Origin: B25-G16 sp964549945
GTDB taxonomy: Bacteria; Desulfobacterota; DSM-4660; Desulfatiglandales; B25-G16
Length of the DNA stretch: 30,040 bases
Assembly: GCA_964549945.1 (NCBI GenBank)
Contig: CAZJXD010000060.1
Span: 1-30,040, forward strand
Direction: 5' to 3'
The notes beneath the pieces were generated by a model, which saw nothing but the letters and a program-made list of their open reading frames with translations, was not told the origin of the DNA and did not search any database. A program made the translations under genes and the position numbers. Positions 1 to 8,838 of the stretch are shown in pieces. How positions within the stretch are numbered: the stretch's first letter is position 1; each line of letters begins with the position of its first letter.

Positions 1-991
1 ATAGCTTCCCGTTGCTGAGTGAACCAAGGGGGATATGGTGCAGGGAAAATACGAGTAAGCCTAAGAGAACGGTGGGAACAAATCCCGCGGCGTGAAGGAT
101 GATTGCCATTGAGAGCGCATTGGCACGACTGAAGCCGTAGAAGATTAATCCATACTGACATGCCACGTGGAATGTGCCGATATATCCCGGAGCCGATGGT
201 ATGATGACGCTGAAGCACAGGAGCACGAGGATAAAAAATGGGGCCATAAAAGGCAGGGATAAGCCCATGGAAAGACCGAGGACATAGATCTGCACCACAT
301 AGAGGCCCCAAAGCACAAGGGAATAAAAGATCACCGCGATGAGCTTGGATGGGCCTTTCACGAGGACAAGCCCCTTGCTGAAATCATCGAGCATGGCAAT
401 AAGCCCATGTCTCGGCTTCTTCGGCAGGAAGAACAGCACCTTGTCGGCAATCGTGAGGAAGGTGTTGGTTTTTTCCTTCAATAAGATGATGAGGGCGATC
501 GATAGTAAAAAGAGGATAAACATGAATAGCCCTCCCGTTCTGAGGGCTCTGCCTATTGAGATCCGCTCCCCCGGGAAATCTATAAAAAGCATCACAAAGG
601 CGAAGATCAAGAGGACAGTGAAGGTGTCGAAGAGCCTCTCTGTCACAATAGTGCCGAGAGACGAGCTCTTGCTTATACGCTCCATGCGCCCTATATAGTT
701 CGCCCGAATGAATTCACCGAGCCTCGCTGGAAGCACGCAGTTGGCGGCAAAGCCGATAACAGTGGAAGAGAAGAGGCTGCCCAGACCAATCTTTTTTATG
801 GGCTCAAGGAGGTGAAACCATCTCAACGCCCTTATTACGTAGAGGATGACCGTGAGTGCTGCTACTGGGATAATAAGGGGTATGCTGGTTGATCTTATGG
901 AGCGATAGAGGAGATTCAGATCGACATTATGGAATGCGAGGTATAAGAACAAGGCGCTGATGGCACTGCCAATCCAAAATTTCCAGTTCAT
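1..991 (-). CDS. YbhN/UPF0104-type integral membrane protein (LPG-synthase TM-region family), partial
   Basis: This reading frame starts at ATG 989-991 and stays open to the left window edge, so at least 330 residues are present and the C-terminus is missing. My translation begins MNWKFWIGSAISALFLYLAF and is strongly hydrophobic, with about six to eight membrane segments. It has the family look of the flippase-like domain of lysylphosphatidylglycerol synthases (YbhN, UPF0104): a conserved block NCVLPARLGEFIRANYIGR followed by SSSLGTIVTERLFDTF, and near the end SVIIPSAPGYIGTFHVACQYG. Members are inner-membrane proteins often linked to lipid or glycolipid handling; the substrate cannot be inferred here. 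The start overlaps the ribF stop by four bases (ATGA), which implies translational coupling and makes this the last visible gene of the tilS-ribF run. The family assignment is fairly secure; the function is not. Confidence 0.85.
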   Translation of the reverse strand, partial: MNWKFWIGSAISALFLYLAFHNVDLNLLYRSIRSTSIPLIIPVAALTVILYVIRALRWFHLLEPIKKIGLGSLFSSTVIGFAANCVLPARLGEFIRANYIGRMERISKSSSLGTIVTERLFDTFTVLLIFAFVMLFIDFPGERISIGRALRTGGLFMFILFLLSIALIILLKEKTNTFLTIADKVLFFLPKKPRHGLIAMLDDFSKGLVLVKGPSKLIAVIFYSLVLWGLYVVQIYVLGLSMGLSLPFMAPFFILVLLCFSVIIPSAPGYIGTFHVACQYGLIFYGFSRANALSMAIILHAAGFVPTVLLGLLVFSLHHIPLGSLSNGKL

Positions 992-1929
992 TTGCTGATC
1001 TTTGCAGTTCGAAAGAATTCCTTTGCCCTTTTGATGTCTTGGGATATTTGCCGAGAGAGCTCCTCGGGACTGGCAAAGGCAATCTCATCCCTCAAGCGAG
1101 CCAGGAAATTAATCTTGATCTTCTCCTTGATAATATTCTCGGAGAGGCCGAGTATATGGGTCTCAATCGATAGGCTTTTATCCTTGAATGTGGGATTATA
1201 ACCTATGCTCGTCAGGCCTTGATAGAGCATGCCGGCGCGCTCCACCGTAACGATATACACGCCTTCTTTTGGGATGAGCCCATCGGCCGGTTGCAGGTTC
1301 GCCGTTGCGTAACCCACTAACGCTTCACCCCTGCCTCTCCCTTCAATTACCTCACCCCGTATCTGATAGTGTCTGCTCAGCAACTGGTATACCTCCGATA
1401 CCTTTCCCTCCATGATAAGGTTCCGGATTGAGGTGCTTGACACCAACGTCTCGCCCGCAAAAACGGGGCCTATCTGATGGACGATGAAGTTGAACTTCTC
1501 TCCCATCTCCTTCAAGATCTCGATGTTCCCCTCCCGGTTATGTCCAAAGGCATAATCATAGCCAACGACTATCTCCCTAATCCCCAATCTATCCACTAAT
1601 ATATCCTTGACAAAGTCTCTGGCGCTGACGGCAGCGAATTCCAAGGTGAACTGTATCAAGACCAGAATATCGATTCCAAGATCGGTGACGAGCTCTTGTT
1701 TCTGCTCTAAACCGGTTATCAGGGGCTTTAATCTACCCGGGGACATCACCTTTATGGGGTGAGGCTCGAAGGTGATAACAAGGGAGGTCCCATAGATATC
1801 GGATGCCCGCTCGATGACCTTTCTAAAGAGTATCTGATGCCCCTTGTGTACCCCATCGAAGTTCCCTATGGTGGCCACGGGATTCTTGATCTCCTCGGGA
1901 AGGGTATCCAGTGTGTAGATATGCATCAT
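988..1929 (-). CDS. ribF: Bifunctional riboflavin kinase / FAD synthetase
   Basis: Converts riboflavin to FMN and then FMN to FAD in the cytoplasm. The N-terminal nucleotidyltransferase half shows GNFDGVHKGHQ (the HxGH adenylyl-transfer motif) and later SSTSIRNLI; the C-terminal flavokinase half shows GYATANL, PKEGVY and SIETHIL. I place the start at ATG 1929, giving 313 residues. An in-frame TTG at 1992 would add 21 residues of unconserved leader, whereas GGGCAAGG precedes the double ATG at 1929/1926 and the protein then begins MMHIYTLDTLPE, as RibF proteins usually do. It follows coaX after about 115 bases and overlaps the downstream membrane-protein gene by four bases. Both catalytic domains look complete. 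Confidence 0.95.
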   Translation of the reverse strand: MMHIYTLDTLPEEIKNPVATIGNFDGVHKGHQILFRKVIERASDIYGTSLVITFEPHPIKVMSPGRLKPLITGLEQKQELVTDLGIDILVLIQFTLEFAAVSARDFVKDILVDRLGIREIVVGYDYAFGHNREGNIEILKEMGEKFNFIVHQIGPVFAGETLVSSTSIRNLIMEGKVSEVYQLLSRHYQIRGEVIEGRGRGEALVGYATANLQPADGLIPKEGVYIVTVERAGMLYQGLTSIGYNPTFKDKSLSIETHILGLSENIIKEKIKINFLARLRDEIAFASPEELSRQISQDIKRAKEFFRTAKISK

Positions 1930-2044
1930 AGACGCACCTTGCCCTTTTTGCACGCTTATCTCATTGCCAGGTATTTTCTTAGAATCCCTCAATAGTTATC
2001 TAAATATCACTTGCCCGAATGCCATCTGTTGAGGGCTTTTTGCC

Positions 2045-2821
2045 TTATCTTGAAGAGTTCATGGAGAAAATGATCTTCAAACCCTCGAGGGTCAGAAACT
2101 CCTCAACGTGATCTATGGTCCTGGCCTCGGACTTCATGAGAGGTGCGAGGCCTCCTGTTGCAATCACGGTGAGATCAGACCCCACTTGTTTCTTTATTCG
2201 GTCCACAATTCCATCAACAAGGCCAGCGTACCCATATATGAGGCCTGAATTGATGCTGCTTATGGTCTCTTTTGCGACTACCTCTTTCGGCTTTGCAAAT
2301 ATCTCAACCCGAGGTAGCTTGGAGGCCTTCAAGAAAAGGGCCTCCGCGGAAATGATGATTCCAGGAGCGATCGCTCCCCCTTCGTACACGCCCTCAGCGG
2401 ACACGTAATCAAAGGTGGTGGCGGTTCCGAAATCCACGACAACCAGGCCGGTTCGGTATTTATGATATGCAGCCACTGCGTTTACTATCCTATCCGCGCC
2501 TACCTCCTTTGGGTTATCGTAGTTGATGGCAATTCCAACCTCTATATCAGGGCTTACAATCAAGGGCTCACGGTTAAGGGCGAGGACGCAGAACTCCCTG
2601 AAGGCACTAAGCAGTGGTGGCACCACGCAGGATATGATAACGTCCGTGACGCGGTTTACCTCCAATTTTGCCGGGGTAAAGAGACTGTTCAAGAGCAGGC
2701 CTAACTCATCGCTGGTCATATCCCTTTCAGTCCTTATCCTCCAGTGTGTGTGCAGCACCTCCTCCTTGTAGATCCCGATCACGATATTGGTATTGCCCAC
2801 GTCAATGCAAAGCAACATCAT
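2045..2821 (-). CDS. coaX: Type III pantothenate kinase
   Basis: Catalyses the first step of CoA synthesis, ATP-dependent phosphorylation of pantothenate, with the feedback-insensitive type III enzyme. The 258 residues have the ASKHA fold signatures of CoaX: an N-terminal phosphate loop IDVGNTNIVIGIY, the GADRIVNAVAAY pantothenate-site segment, VVVDFGTATTFDYV, YEGGAIAPGI and a late ATGGLAPL. Two adjacent ATG codons (2821 and 2818) follow GCGAGG; the usual family start MLLCIDVGN suggests that the second may also be used. It lies 51 bases after folP in the same run, so expression with the other cofactor genes is likely. Length is typical for the family. Confidence 0.95.
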   Translation of the reverse strand: MMLLCIDVGNTNIVIGIYKEEVLHTHWRIRTERDMTSDELGLLLNSLFTPAKLEVNRVTDVIISCVVPPLLSAFREFCVLALNREPLIVSPDIEVGIAINYDNPKEVGADRIVNAVAAYHKYRTGLVVVDFGTATTFDYVSAEGVYEGGAIAPGIIISAEALFLKASKLPRVEIFAKPKEVVAKETISSINSGLIYGYAGLVDGIVDRIKKQVGSDLTVIATGGLAPLMKSEARTIDHVEEFLTLEGLKIIFSMNSSR

Positions 2822-2872
2822 ATACCTCGCTCTCTCTAAGGATGCTCGGATTGGGGGAGAGAAGGGATCTGT

Positions 2873-3748
2873 TCAGGGCAAAGGGGTAGAATAACCGGCC
2901 TTTATCGCATCGATAATGGTTACCGTTTCCCTGGCAGCCTTCACATTATGCGCCCTTATGATATGCGCCCCGTTCATCACCGCAGCGGCAATAGTTGCCA
3001 TAGTCCCCGTCTCACGAGATTCAACCGGAATGCCAAGCACGTGGCCTATAAAGGACTTATTGGAGGTACCCACCAGGATGGGGTACCCAAGGGAGGAGAA
3101 TCTCCTTAGATCTCTCAGTATCACGAGATTGTCATCAAAGGATTTACCGAAACCAATGCCCGGGTCGATGATTATGAGGTCCCGTTTGATTCCCATGGAA
3201 ACCGCCTTTTCCGCGGCGGTGCATAAAAAGCCTTCAATCTCGCCGAGCAGATCGTCATAGATGGGGTTAATCTGCATGCGCTTGGGTGTTCCCCTCATGT
3301 GCATCAGCACGATAGGCACGCCCGTTGCCGCAACCACGTTGCCTATGGCGGGATCGAACCTCATCGCGCTGATGTCGTTGACCATTGCAGCTCCAGCCTC
3401 TAATGCCTGCCTCGCAACCTCGCTCTTGTAAGTGTCTATGCTTATGGGAAGCCCTATCTCCCGCGAGAGGACCTCGATTACCGGTATAACCCTCTTGAGC
3501 TCTTCATCAATGGGGAGTGGGTCCGAGTAAGGCCTTGTGGACTCACCGCCCACGTCGATGATATCAGCGCCCTCCTCGGCCATCCTGAGGCCTTGCGCTA
3601 CCGCAAGATCGAATTTGTGGTACCGACCTCCATCGTAAAATGAATCGGGGGTAACGTTAAGGACGCCCATCACGAGGGTTCTCGAGTCGAGCTCGAGACA
3701 GTATCTCGACCATTTAAGGGGGTTACTGTTTTGTGGCTGGGGAATCAT
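2873..3748 (-). CDS. folP: Dihydropteroate synthase
   Basis: Condenses 6-hydroxymethyl-7,8-dihydropterin pyrophosphate with p-aminobenzoate in folate synthesis; it is the sulfonamide target. The TIM-barrel motifs are in order: VMGVLNVTPDSF (about residues 26-37), DIIDVGGESTRP, SIDTYK, VNDISAM, LMHMRGTP, DPGIGFGKS, GTSNKSFIG and the C-terminal IIRAHNVK. In the usual GxSRKSxIG motif the Arg is replaced by Asn (residue 230), although the Lys after it and the terminal R-x-H are kept. The ATG start at 3748 lies inside the 3' end of ftsH (26-base overlap) and is preceded by AAGAAGG six bases upstream. Length (291 aa) is normal. Confidence 0.95.
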   Translation of the reverse strand: MIPQPQNSNPLKWSRYCLELDSRTLVMGVLNVTPDSFYDGGRYHKFDLAVAQGLRMAEEGADIIDVGGESTRPYSDPLPIDEELKRVIPVIEVLSREIGLPISIDTYKSEVARQALEAGAAMVNDISAMRFDPAIGNVVAATGVPIVLMHMRGTPKRMQINPIYDDLLGEIEGFLCTAAEKAVSMGIKRDLIIIDPGIGFGKSFDDNLVILRDLRRFSSLGYPILVGTSNKSFIGHVLGIPVESRETGTMATIAAAVMNGAHIIRAHNVKAARETVTIIDAIKAGYSTPLP

Positions 3749-5576
3749 CGTCGGCCTTCTTCTTGGTCCTTCCCGTCTGTCCCTTTTTCCGCTTGTTTCC
3801 CACTATTTCCTCTATCTCAGCACCATCCAGCGTTTCTCTCTCTAACAGGGCCTTGGCTAATCTGTTAAGGACAGCGAGGTTTTCGCTTATCAGCTTATGT
3901 GTTTTCTGGTAGTTCTCGCCTATCAGGTTATTCACCTCAATGTCGATTTTTCGTGCCGTCTCCTCGCTGTAATCCCTGTGCTGGGCAATCTCGCGGCCGA
4001 GGAATATCTCCTCCTCCTTCTTTCCAAAGGTCAAGGGGCCGAGTGTCTTGCTCATACCGTACTCACAGATCATCTTCCTCGCTATATCGGTGGCTCGCTC
4101 GATATCGTTACTCGCGCCAGTAGTCTGGGTGTTCAGGGCAATTTCCTCGGCAATTCTGCCTCCCATGAGTATGCGGATATTGTCGATAAGGTATTCCTTG
4201 GTGTAGGTATGCTTGTCGTCGAGGGGGAGCTGTTGTGTCAGCCCGAGGGCCCTCCCCCTTGGGATGATGGTCACTTTATGAATCGGATCCGTATTGGGCA
4301 GGAGCTTGGCAACCAAGGTATGGCCCGCTTCATGGTAGGCGGTAGTCCTCTTCTCCTCATCGCTAATGATCATGCTCTTTCTCTCCGTGCCCATGAGAAC
4401 CTTATCCTTCGCATCCTCCAGGTCATCCATCTCTATCCTGTCCTTATTTCTTCTTGCAGCGAGCAGGGCAGCTTCATTGGTCATATTCTCAAGGTCTGCG
4501 CCGGTAAACCCCGGCGTTCCCCTCGCGATGATGGAAAGATCAATATCATCCGCCAGCCTCGTCTTTTTCGTATGTACCCTTAGTATGCCCTCTCTCCCCT
4601 TCACATCCGGCACCGGGACCACTACCTGCCTGTCAAACCTCCCCGGCCTCAACAGCGCAGGATCAAGTACATCAGGCCTATTGGTGGCAGAGATAAGTAT
4701 GACCCCCTCATTCGACTCAAACCCGTCCATCTCCACTAAGAGCTGATTGAGCGTCTGTTCCCGTTCATCGTGACCTCCGCCTAACCCCGCTCCCCTGTGC
4801 CGCCCGACGGCATCGATCTCATCCAGAAAGATGATACACGGCGCGTGCTTTTTTCCCTGCACGAATAGGTCCCTTACCCTGGAGGCGCCAACGCCCACGA
4901 ACATCTCCACGAAATCGGATCCACTAATGCTCAAGAAAGGTACCCCTGCCTCTCCCGCTATCGCCCTGGCAAGCAAGGTCTTCCCCGTGCCAGGGGCGCC
5001 CACGAGAAGCACGCCCTTGGGAATTCTGCCCCCCAGACGCGTGAATTTCTTGGGATCCCTTAAAAACTCGATGATCTCTTGAAGCTCTTCCTTTGCCTCT
5101 TCTATGCCGGCAACGTCATCAAAGGTAACCTTGTTTCTCTCATCACTCACAAGCCTGGCCCTGCTCTTACCGAACGACAGGGCCTTGCCTCCTCCCACCT
5201 GCATTTGGCGCATAAAGAAGATCCAGACCGCAATCAACAGAAGCATGGGAAACCACGATACCAGTATCGTCATATACCATGGAGTTGCGTCATCGGGCTT
5301 GGCGGTGATCTCTATGCCCCTCGTGCGGAGGATTTTTATCAGCTCAAGGTCCTTTGGGGCAAAGGTCTTAAACGATTGTCCCTGATTGGTGGCGAAGGAG
5401 ATCTTATCCCCTTGAATGGTTACCTTGCTCACGTCTCCCTGTTCTACCATATTGAGGAATTGACTGTAGCTTAACTGACCGGTGGGTCTTGTCTCCTTTT
5501 TGAAGATCTGAAACAGCAAGATCATCATCAGGCTAATGACGAGCCAGAGAGTGAGGTTTTTAGAAAATGTATTCAA
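3723..5576 (-). CDS. ftsH: ATP-dependent zinc metalloprotease FtsH
   Basis: Membrane-anchored AAA+ protease that extracts and degrades membrane and regulatory proteins (in Enterobacteria it also controls LpxC turnover). Visible in order: TM1 at about residues 9-25, a periplasmic segment, TM2 at about 103-122, Walker A GAPGTGKT at 193-200, Walker B CIIFLDEIDAVG, the second region of homology with NRPDVLDPALLRPGRFDR, and the zinc site HEAGH with its first His at residue 415. Length 617 is typical. The start codon is TTG at 5576: it gives MNTFSKNLTLWLV, the expected FtsH N-terminus, and AAAGGAGAGG lies just upstream. The lysine-rich tail reaches into folP. A palindrome and a candidate promoter lie in the gap after tilS. 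Confidence 0.98.
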   Translation of the reverse strand: MNTFSKNLTLWLVISLMMILLFQIFKKETRPTGQLSYSQFLNMVEQGDVSKVTIQGDKISFATNQGQSFKTFAPKDLELIKILRTRGIEITAKPDDATPWYMTILVSWFPMLLLIAVWIFFMRQMQVGGGKALSFGKSRARLVSDERNKVTFDDVAGIEEAKEELQEIIEFLRDPKKFTRLGGRIPKGVLLVGAPGTGKTLLARAIAGEAGVPFLSISGSDFVEMFVGVGASRVRDLFVQGKKHAPCIIFLDEIDAVGRHRGAGLGGGHDEREQTLNQLLVEMDGFESNEGVILISATNRPDVLDPALLRPGRFDRQVVVPVPDVKGREGILRVHTKKTRLADDIDLSIIARGTPGFTGADLENMTNEAALLAARRNKDRIEMDDLEDAKDKVLMGTERKSMIISDEEKRTTAYHEAGHTLVAKLLPNTDPIHKVTIIPRGRALGLTQQLPLDDKHTYTKEYLIDNIRILMGGRIAEEIALNTQTTGASNDIERATDIARKMICEYGMSKTLGPLTFGKKEEEIFLGREIAQHRDYSEETARKIDIEVNNLIGENYQKTHKLISENLAVLNRLAKALLERETLDGAEIEEIVGNKRKKGQTGRTKKKADDDSPATKQ

Positions 5577-5610
5577 CTACCTCTCCTTTACAAAATAGAT
5601 TGGGTAAGAA

Positions 5611-5667
5611 TATCTCAATGGTGAGATAGGTATTGTAACATATAATCACTTAACACATTTTATTCAA
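5611..5667 (-). promoter_or_regulatory. Candidate ftsH promoter with an operator-like palindrome
   Basis: On the minus strand TTGAAT (5662-5667) is followed after 17 bases by TATATG (5639-5644), an acceptable sigma-70-like pair that overlaps the end of tilS. Just downstream, at roughly +5 to +22 of the predicted transcript, is the perfect palindrome TATCTCA-n4-TGAGATA (5611-5628). The palindrome could be a repressor operator or a short mRNA hairpin 35 bases before the TTG start of ftsH. The palindrome is directly visible; the promoter call is weak. Confidence 0.3.
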
Positions 5668-7048
5668 TCTTACACCCTAAAATTCTCCCCGTATCCCCTC
5701 TCACTCGGTACCTGTGATCGATCCTGAACCCACATACCCACACGATATCACCGCCGCTCTCGAGTATTGGGATCCTTCTCCTTTCCTCATGGGGAATCTT
5801 CTTGTCGATGAATACCTCCTTTAGCTTTTTAAACCCGCCGAGGCCGAGGGGCATGAATCTGTCACCCGCCCTAAAGTTCCGCACCATAAGGGGCCACCTT
5901 AGAGCTTCTAGATCAAGGAAACAATTCCAATCGGAGCGAGGATGCCTCATAAATACATCTCTGGAGATCTCCTCACAGGTGATCGTCATGTTGAGCTCCT
6001 CAAGATAAACACTGCCTGCCGCCTCTATGGAGTAGGAAAAGTCGGCTGTGCACATAGGTTCGGCGGAGGAAAATCGAAGCTTGTCATAAATCTTCTTCAC
6101 CACCACATGATCGGGAAGGTTTATTCCTGCCTGTGGTTTGCGATTTTTCACGAGCTCCATGATCGCCCTGATATGCCCTAAATTCACCCTCTTGAGGTTT
6201 CCCTTTGCCCTCTTTATCGCCCCTCTGATCACGCGATACCGGAGGGGGGATGGGAGGCCTATAAATGCATCGAGGGACATATCGAACGCTTGCCCTGAGG
6301 AGCGTATGATCATCTTTTGCAGACATTTCTCAGACTCTTGTTCCATATACCGGTTCTCCTCCCTGGAGAGGAACGCGAGATCATGCAAGCGTTCTATGAG
6401 CCTTGGCTGATAGGTTAAAAGGCCTGGCATCAGCTCCAGCCGTATCCTGTTTCTTAGATACTTCTTCTCGAGATTCGAGCTGTCCATCATATAGTGTAGG
6501 CCCTTTTCCCTTAAATACACAAGGACTCCTTCCCTGGTGGTGTGGATCAGCGGCCTGATATAGCGATTCTCCCGAATTGGAGGTATCCCGGATAAACCCG
6601 CTGGTCCGGTTCCACGGAGTATATTCATAAAAACCGTTTCCGCTTGATCATTCATATTGTGGCCAAGGGCAACCCGTTGCGCGTGATGTTCTTCTACAAC
6701 CCGTTCGAGAAACCTATATCTTATCTTCCTGGCCCTCTCCTCAAGGGAGGTCCCATGGGCATTCCTCAGTTGTGCAGCCTTTCCACAAGCACAGGGAAGC
6801 CCCAATCTCCTTGCCAGCGTTTCCACAAACTCCGTTTCCCTTTCATCTTCTCCAGGCCTGAGACCATGATCGAGGTGGGCCACAATCAAGCTGACCTCGA
6901 GGAACTCTCGAAGCCGGAAGAGTATCTCCAGGAGGCAGACCGAATCCGGACCCCCGGATACCGCAACGACCACCCTATCGCCTCTGCTGATCATCTCGTG
7001 CTCGCGGATCGTTGATAAAACCAACTTCTCTATTGGGTGCAGGTTCAT
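5660..7048 (-). CDS. tilS: tRNA(Ile)-lysidine synthase
   Basis: Attaches lysine to C34 of the CAU-anticodon tRNA-Ile so that it reads AUA instead of AUG; an essential enzyme in most bacteria. The N-terminal PP-loop ATPase domain carries SGGPDS at residues 31-36, AHLDHGLRPGEDE and GHNMNDQAETVFMNILRG. A middle substrate-binding region follows, and the C-terminal domain contains NFRAGDRFMPLG, FKKLKEVFIDKKIP and VWVCGFRID, typical of the TilS C-terminal anticodon-recognition domain. Length 462 fits the three-domain form. It is the first gene of the minus-strand run, divergent from the dGTPase gene, with 83 bases to ftsH; tilS-ftsH adjacency is common in bacteria. Confidence 0.96.
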   Translation of the reverse strand: MNLHPIEKLVLSTIREHEMISRGDRVVVAVSGGPDSVCLLEILFRLREFLEVSLIVAHLDHGLRPGEDERETEFVETLARRLGLPCACGKAAQLRNAHGTSLEERARKIRYRFLERVVEEHHAQRVALGHNMNDQAETVFMNILRGTGPAGLSGIPPIRENRYIRPLIHTTREGVLVYLREKGLHYMMDSSNLEKKYLRNRIRLELMPGLLTYQPRLIERLHDLAFLSREENRYMEQESEKCLQKMIIRSSGQAFDMSLDAFIGLPSPLRYRVIRGAIKRAKGNLKRVNLGHIRAIMELVKNRKPQAGINLPDHVVVKKIYDKLRFSSAEPMCTADFSYSIEAAGSVYLEELNMTITCEEISRDVFMRHPRSDWNCFLDLEALRWPLMVRNFRAGDRFMPLGLGGFKKLKEVFIDKKIPHEERRRIPILESGGDIVWVCGFRIDHRYRVRGDTGRILGCKIE

Positions 7049-7073
7049 TATTGAAAGGGAGTCCTTATACGCT

Positions 7074-7101
7074 TTGATTATTTACATAATCCTTCTATAA
7101 A
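7074..7101 (+). promoter_or_regulatory. Candidate sigma-70-like promoter for the dGTPase gene
   Basis: In the 201-base divergent gap between tilS and the dGTPase gene, TTGATT (7074-7079) is followed after 16 bases by TATAAA (7096-7101) on the plus strand. This would give a leader of about 140 bases before the ATG at 7250. The gap is clearly AT-rich compared with the flanking genes. No obvious minus-strand pair of similar quality was found for tilS. Confidence 0.4.
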
Positions 7102-7249
7102 ATCGTAAAGCCATTTTATAATTGTAACAAATATGGGGTGTTTTGCCAAAGGAACATCTGCTATACTTCAAGAGAGAACATATCTCCAGTACTTTTAGGC
7201 TCGGTTAGGTGTTATCGGGTATGATTTAATCTTCCTCTGGATCCCACAC

Positions 7250-8440
7250 ATGTACGAGCAAGGCAGGAAGGTGAACAAGAGAAAGACATTACAAGGCGTA
7301 AAGCAGCATCTTCGTCTTGCGGAAAAAGACAGGCTCTCCCCCTTTGCCACTCTCAGCACCTACGCCATCAGGAGAAGGGATGAAGAGGAGATCGTGAGCG
7401 GTCACAGGGAGCATTTTTCTCTTGATGCCGACAGGATTCTTCATTCTCGAGCCTATGCCAGGTACATCGATAAGACGCAGGTTTTCTACCTCGTGAAAAA
7501 CGACCACATTACCCATCGCGTTCTCCACGTACAACTGGTCTCCAAGATCGGGAGAACCATAGGCCGTCTTCTCAGGCTTAACGAGGATCTCATCGAGGCG
7601 ATCGCACTTGGTCATGATATAGGGCACGCCCCTTTCGGGCACGATGGCGAGGGCTTTCTCTCCGATCTGTCTCAGGAATACGGGTTAGGGTACTTTTTAC
7701 ACAATATACAGGGGGTGAGGTTTCTAGACCTGCTAGAGAGAAAGGGGCTTGGCTGGAACCTCTCCCTCCAGGTCTTGGACGGCATCCTCAGCCATAACGG
7801 TGAGGTGCACAATCCCGCGCTCTCCCCTGAGAGGAGGAAAGACTTTAGGCGATTTGAAGAGGAGATAGAGACGTTATCGAAAAACGTCGATTATCCTATA
7901 TGGCCAATGACTATGGAGGGGTGCGTGGTGAGGATGGCGGACACCATCAGCTATATAGGCAGGGATATAGAGGATGCAATCAGGCTCGGCTTGATAAAAA
8001 GAGGCGACATACCAAAGGAGTGTACCCGCATGCTCGGAGACACAAACGGAACGATTGTGTACACCCTGGTTGAGGATCTGATCTCCGAGAGCCTTGAAAA
8101 GCCCTATATATCCTTTAGCGCCGAGGTGGCAGAGGCCCTTCGGAAGCTCAAGGAATTCAACCACGAGTTCATTTACGCCAACCCGCGCGCGAAACATCAG
8201 AGCCATAAGATTGAATTGATGTTCAGGTTGCTCTTCGAGAAGTACCTCAAAGACCTGGAATCGGACAGCGGGAGTTCGGCGATCTTCATGGAATTTCTGG
8301 ACGGCATGTCCCCGCAGTATCGGGACAACAATGCTCCTGCCATGATCGTCCGCGATTTTATCGCGGGGATGACAGACGATTATTTTCTTCGTCAATGCCA
8401 GGAGAACCTCATTCCCCAGACCCTATCAGATCGTTATTGA
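7250..8440 (+). CDS. dgt: dGTPase-like HD-domain deoxynucleotide triphosphohydrolase
   Basis: Predicted to hydrolyse dGTP or other dNTPs to the nucleoside and triphosphate, helping to control dNTP pools. The HD metal-binding residues are present: HRVLH at 89-93 (the HRxxHxxxV motif), GHDIGHAPFGHDGE with the HD pair at 122-123, and the late Asp in RMADTISYIGRDIEDAI. The N-terminal segment SRAYARYIDKTQVFYL matches the dGTPase family DS(R)-RLxxKTQVF region. Length 396 fits the shorter type II (dGTPase-like) group rather than the roughly 500-residue E. coli Dgt. The ATG at 7250 has only a weak ribosome site; no better in-frame start was seen. The gene stands alone, divergent from tilS. Specificity for dGTP cannot be told from sequence. 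Confidence 0.92.
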   Translation: MYEQGRKVNKRKTLQGVKQHLRLAEKDRLSPFATLSTYAIRRRDEEEIVSGHREHFSLDADRILHSRAYARYIDKTQVFYLVKNDHITHRVLHVQLVSKIGRTIGRLLRLNEDLIEAIALGHDIGHAPFGHDGEGFLSDLSQEYGLGYFLHNIQGVRFLDLLERKGLGWNLSLQVLDGILSHNGEVHNPALSPERRKDFRRFEEEIETLSKNVDYPIWPMTMEGCVVRMADTISYIGRDIEDAIRLGLIKRGDIPKECTRMLGDTNGTIVYTLVEDLISESLEKPYISFSAEVAEALRKLKEFNHEFIYANPRAKHQSHKIELMFRLLFEKYLKDLESDSGSSAIFMEFLDGMSPQYRDNNAPAMIVRDFIAGMTDDYFLRQCQENLIPQTLSDRY

Positions 8441-8713
8441 GATTCACAATTTCCATGTATGACATATTCCTCTCTGTAATAGATAGAATACATGAATAGC
8501 TATTTCAAAGCTACATTATAACTCATTAGTAATATTGATATTTTTGATCTTCTTGTAAAAAAGTTGTTGACAAATCAGGAATAAATAAGTAAATCCCCAA
8601 ATCTATAATATGGCTTGTTAATTCTATAGGCCCAGCGGATATGCTCTTCTTGATCTTTCCTGGCAACAAATCGTTTAGTATCACCCTTGTTCGTATATTT
8701 ATTGCGAATAGCA

Positions 8714-8750
8714 AAAAGCCTGTGATGTGACCCTCACATCACAGGCTTTT
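8714..8750. terminator. Strong bidirectional intrinsic terminator
   Basis: A perfect 17-bp inverted repeat AAAAGCCTGTGATGTGA (8714-8730) and its complement (8734-8750) are separated by a 3-base CCC loop, with A and T runs at the two ends so that it can work in both directions. It lies about 270 bases after the dGTPase stop and before the Liv cluster, so it probably insulates the cluster or ends a short transcript from the AT-rich region. Confidence 0.85.
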
Positions 8751-8838
8751 CTTATATCTATCATACGAGACGTCTTTATAGGTCAAGGCCTGCTTATAGA
8801 TCACGTTTCTGCTATTGATGTAGGATGATATGCGAACA

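Noticed and set aside
339..698. Plus-strand frame of 119 codons
   Set aside because: It is antisense to the membrane-protein gene, which has a continuous, family-like translation on the minus strand; this product has no recognisable features.
1930..1992. TTG start of ribF at 1992
   Set aside because: It would add 21 residues not typical of RibF; the ATG pair at 1929/1926 follows a purine-rich site and gives the expected N-terminus.
8526..8714. 62-codon minus-strand frame in the gene-free region
   Set aside because: AT-rich, no ribosome site, no familiar motifs, and its start codon falls on the edge of the terminator stem.
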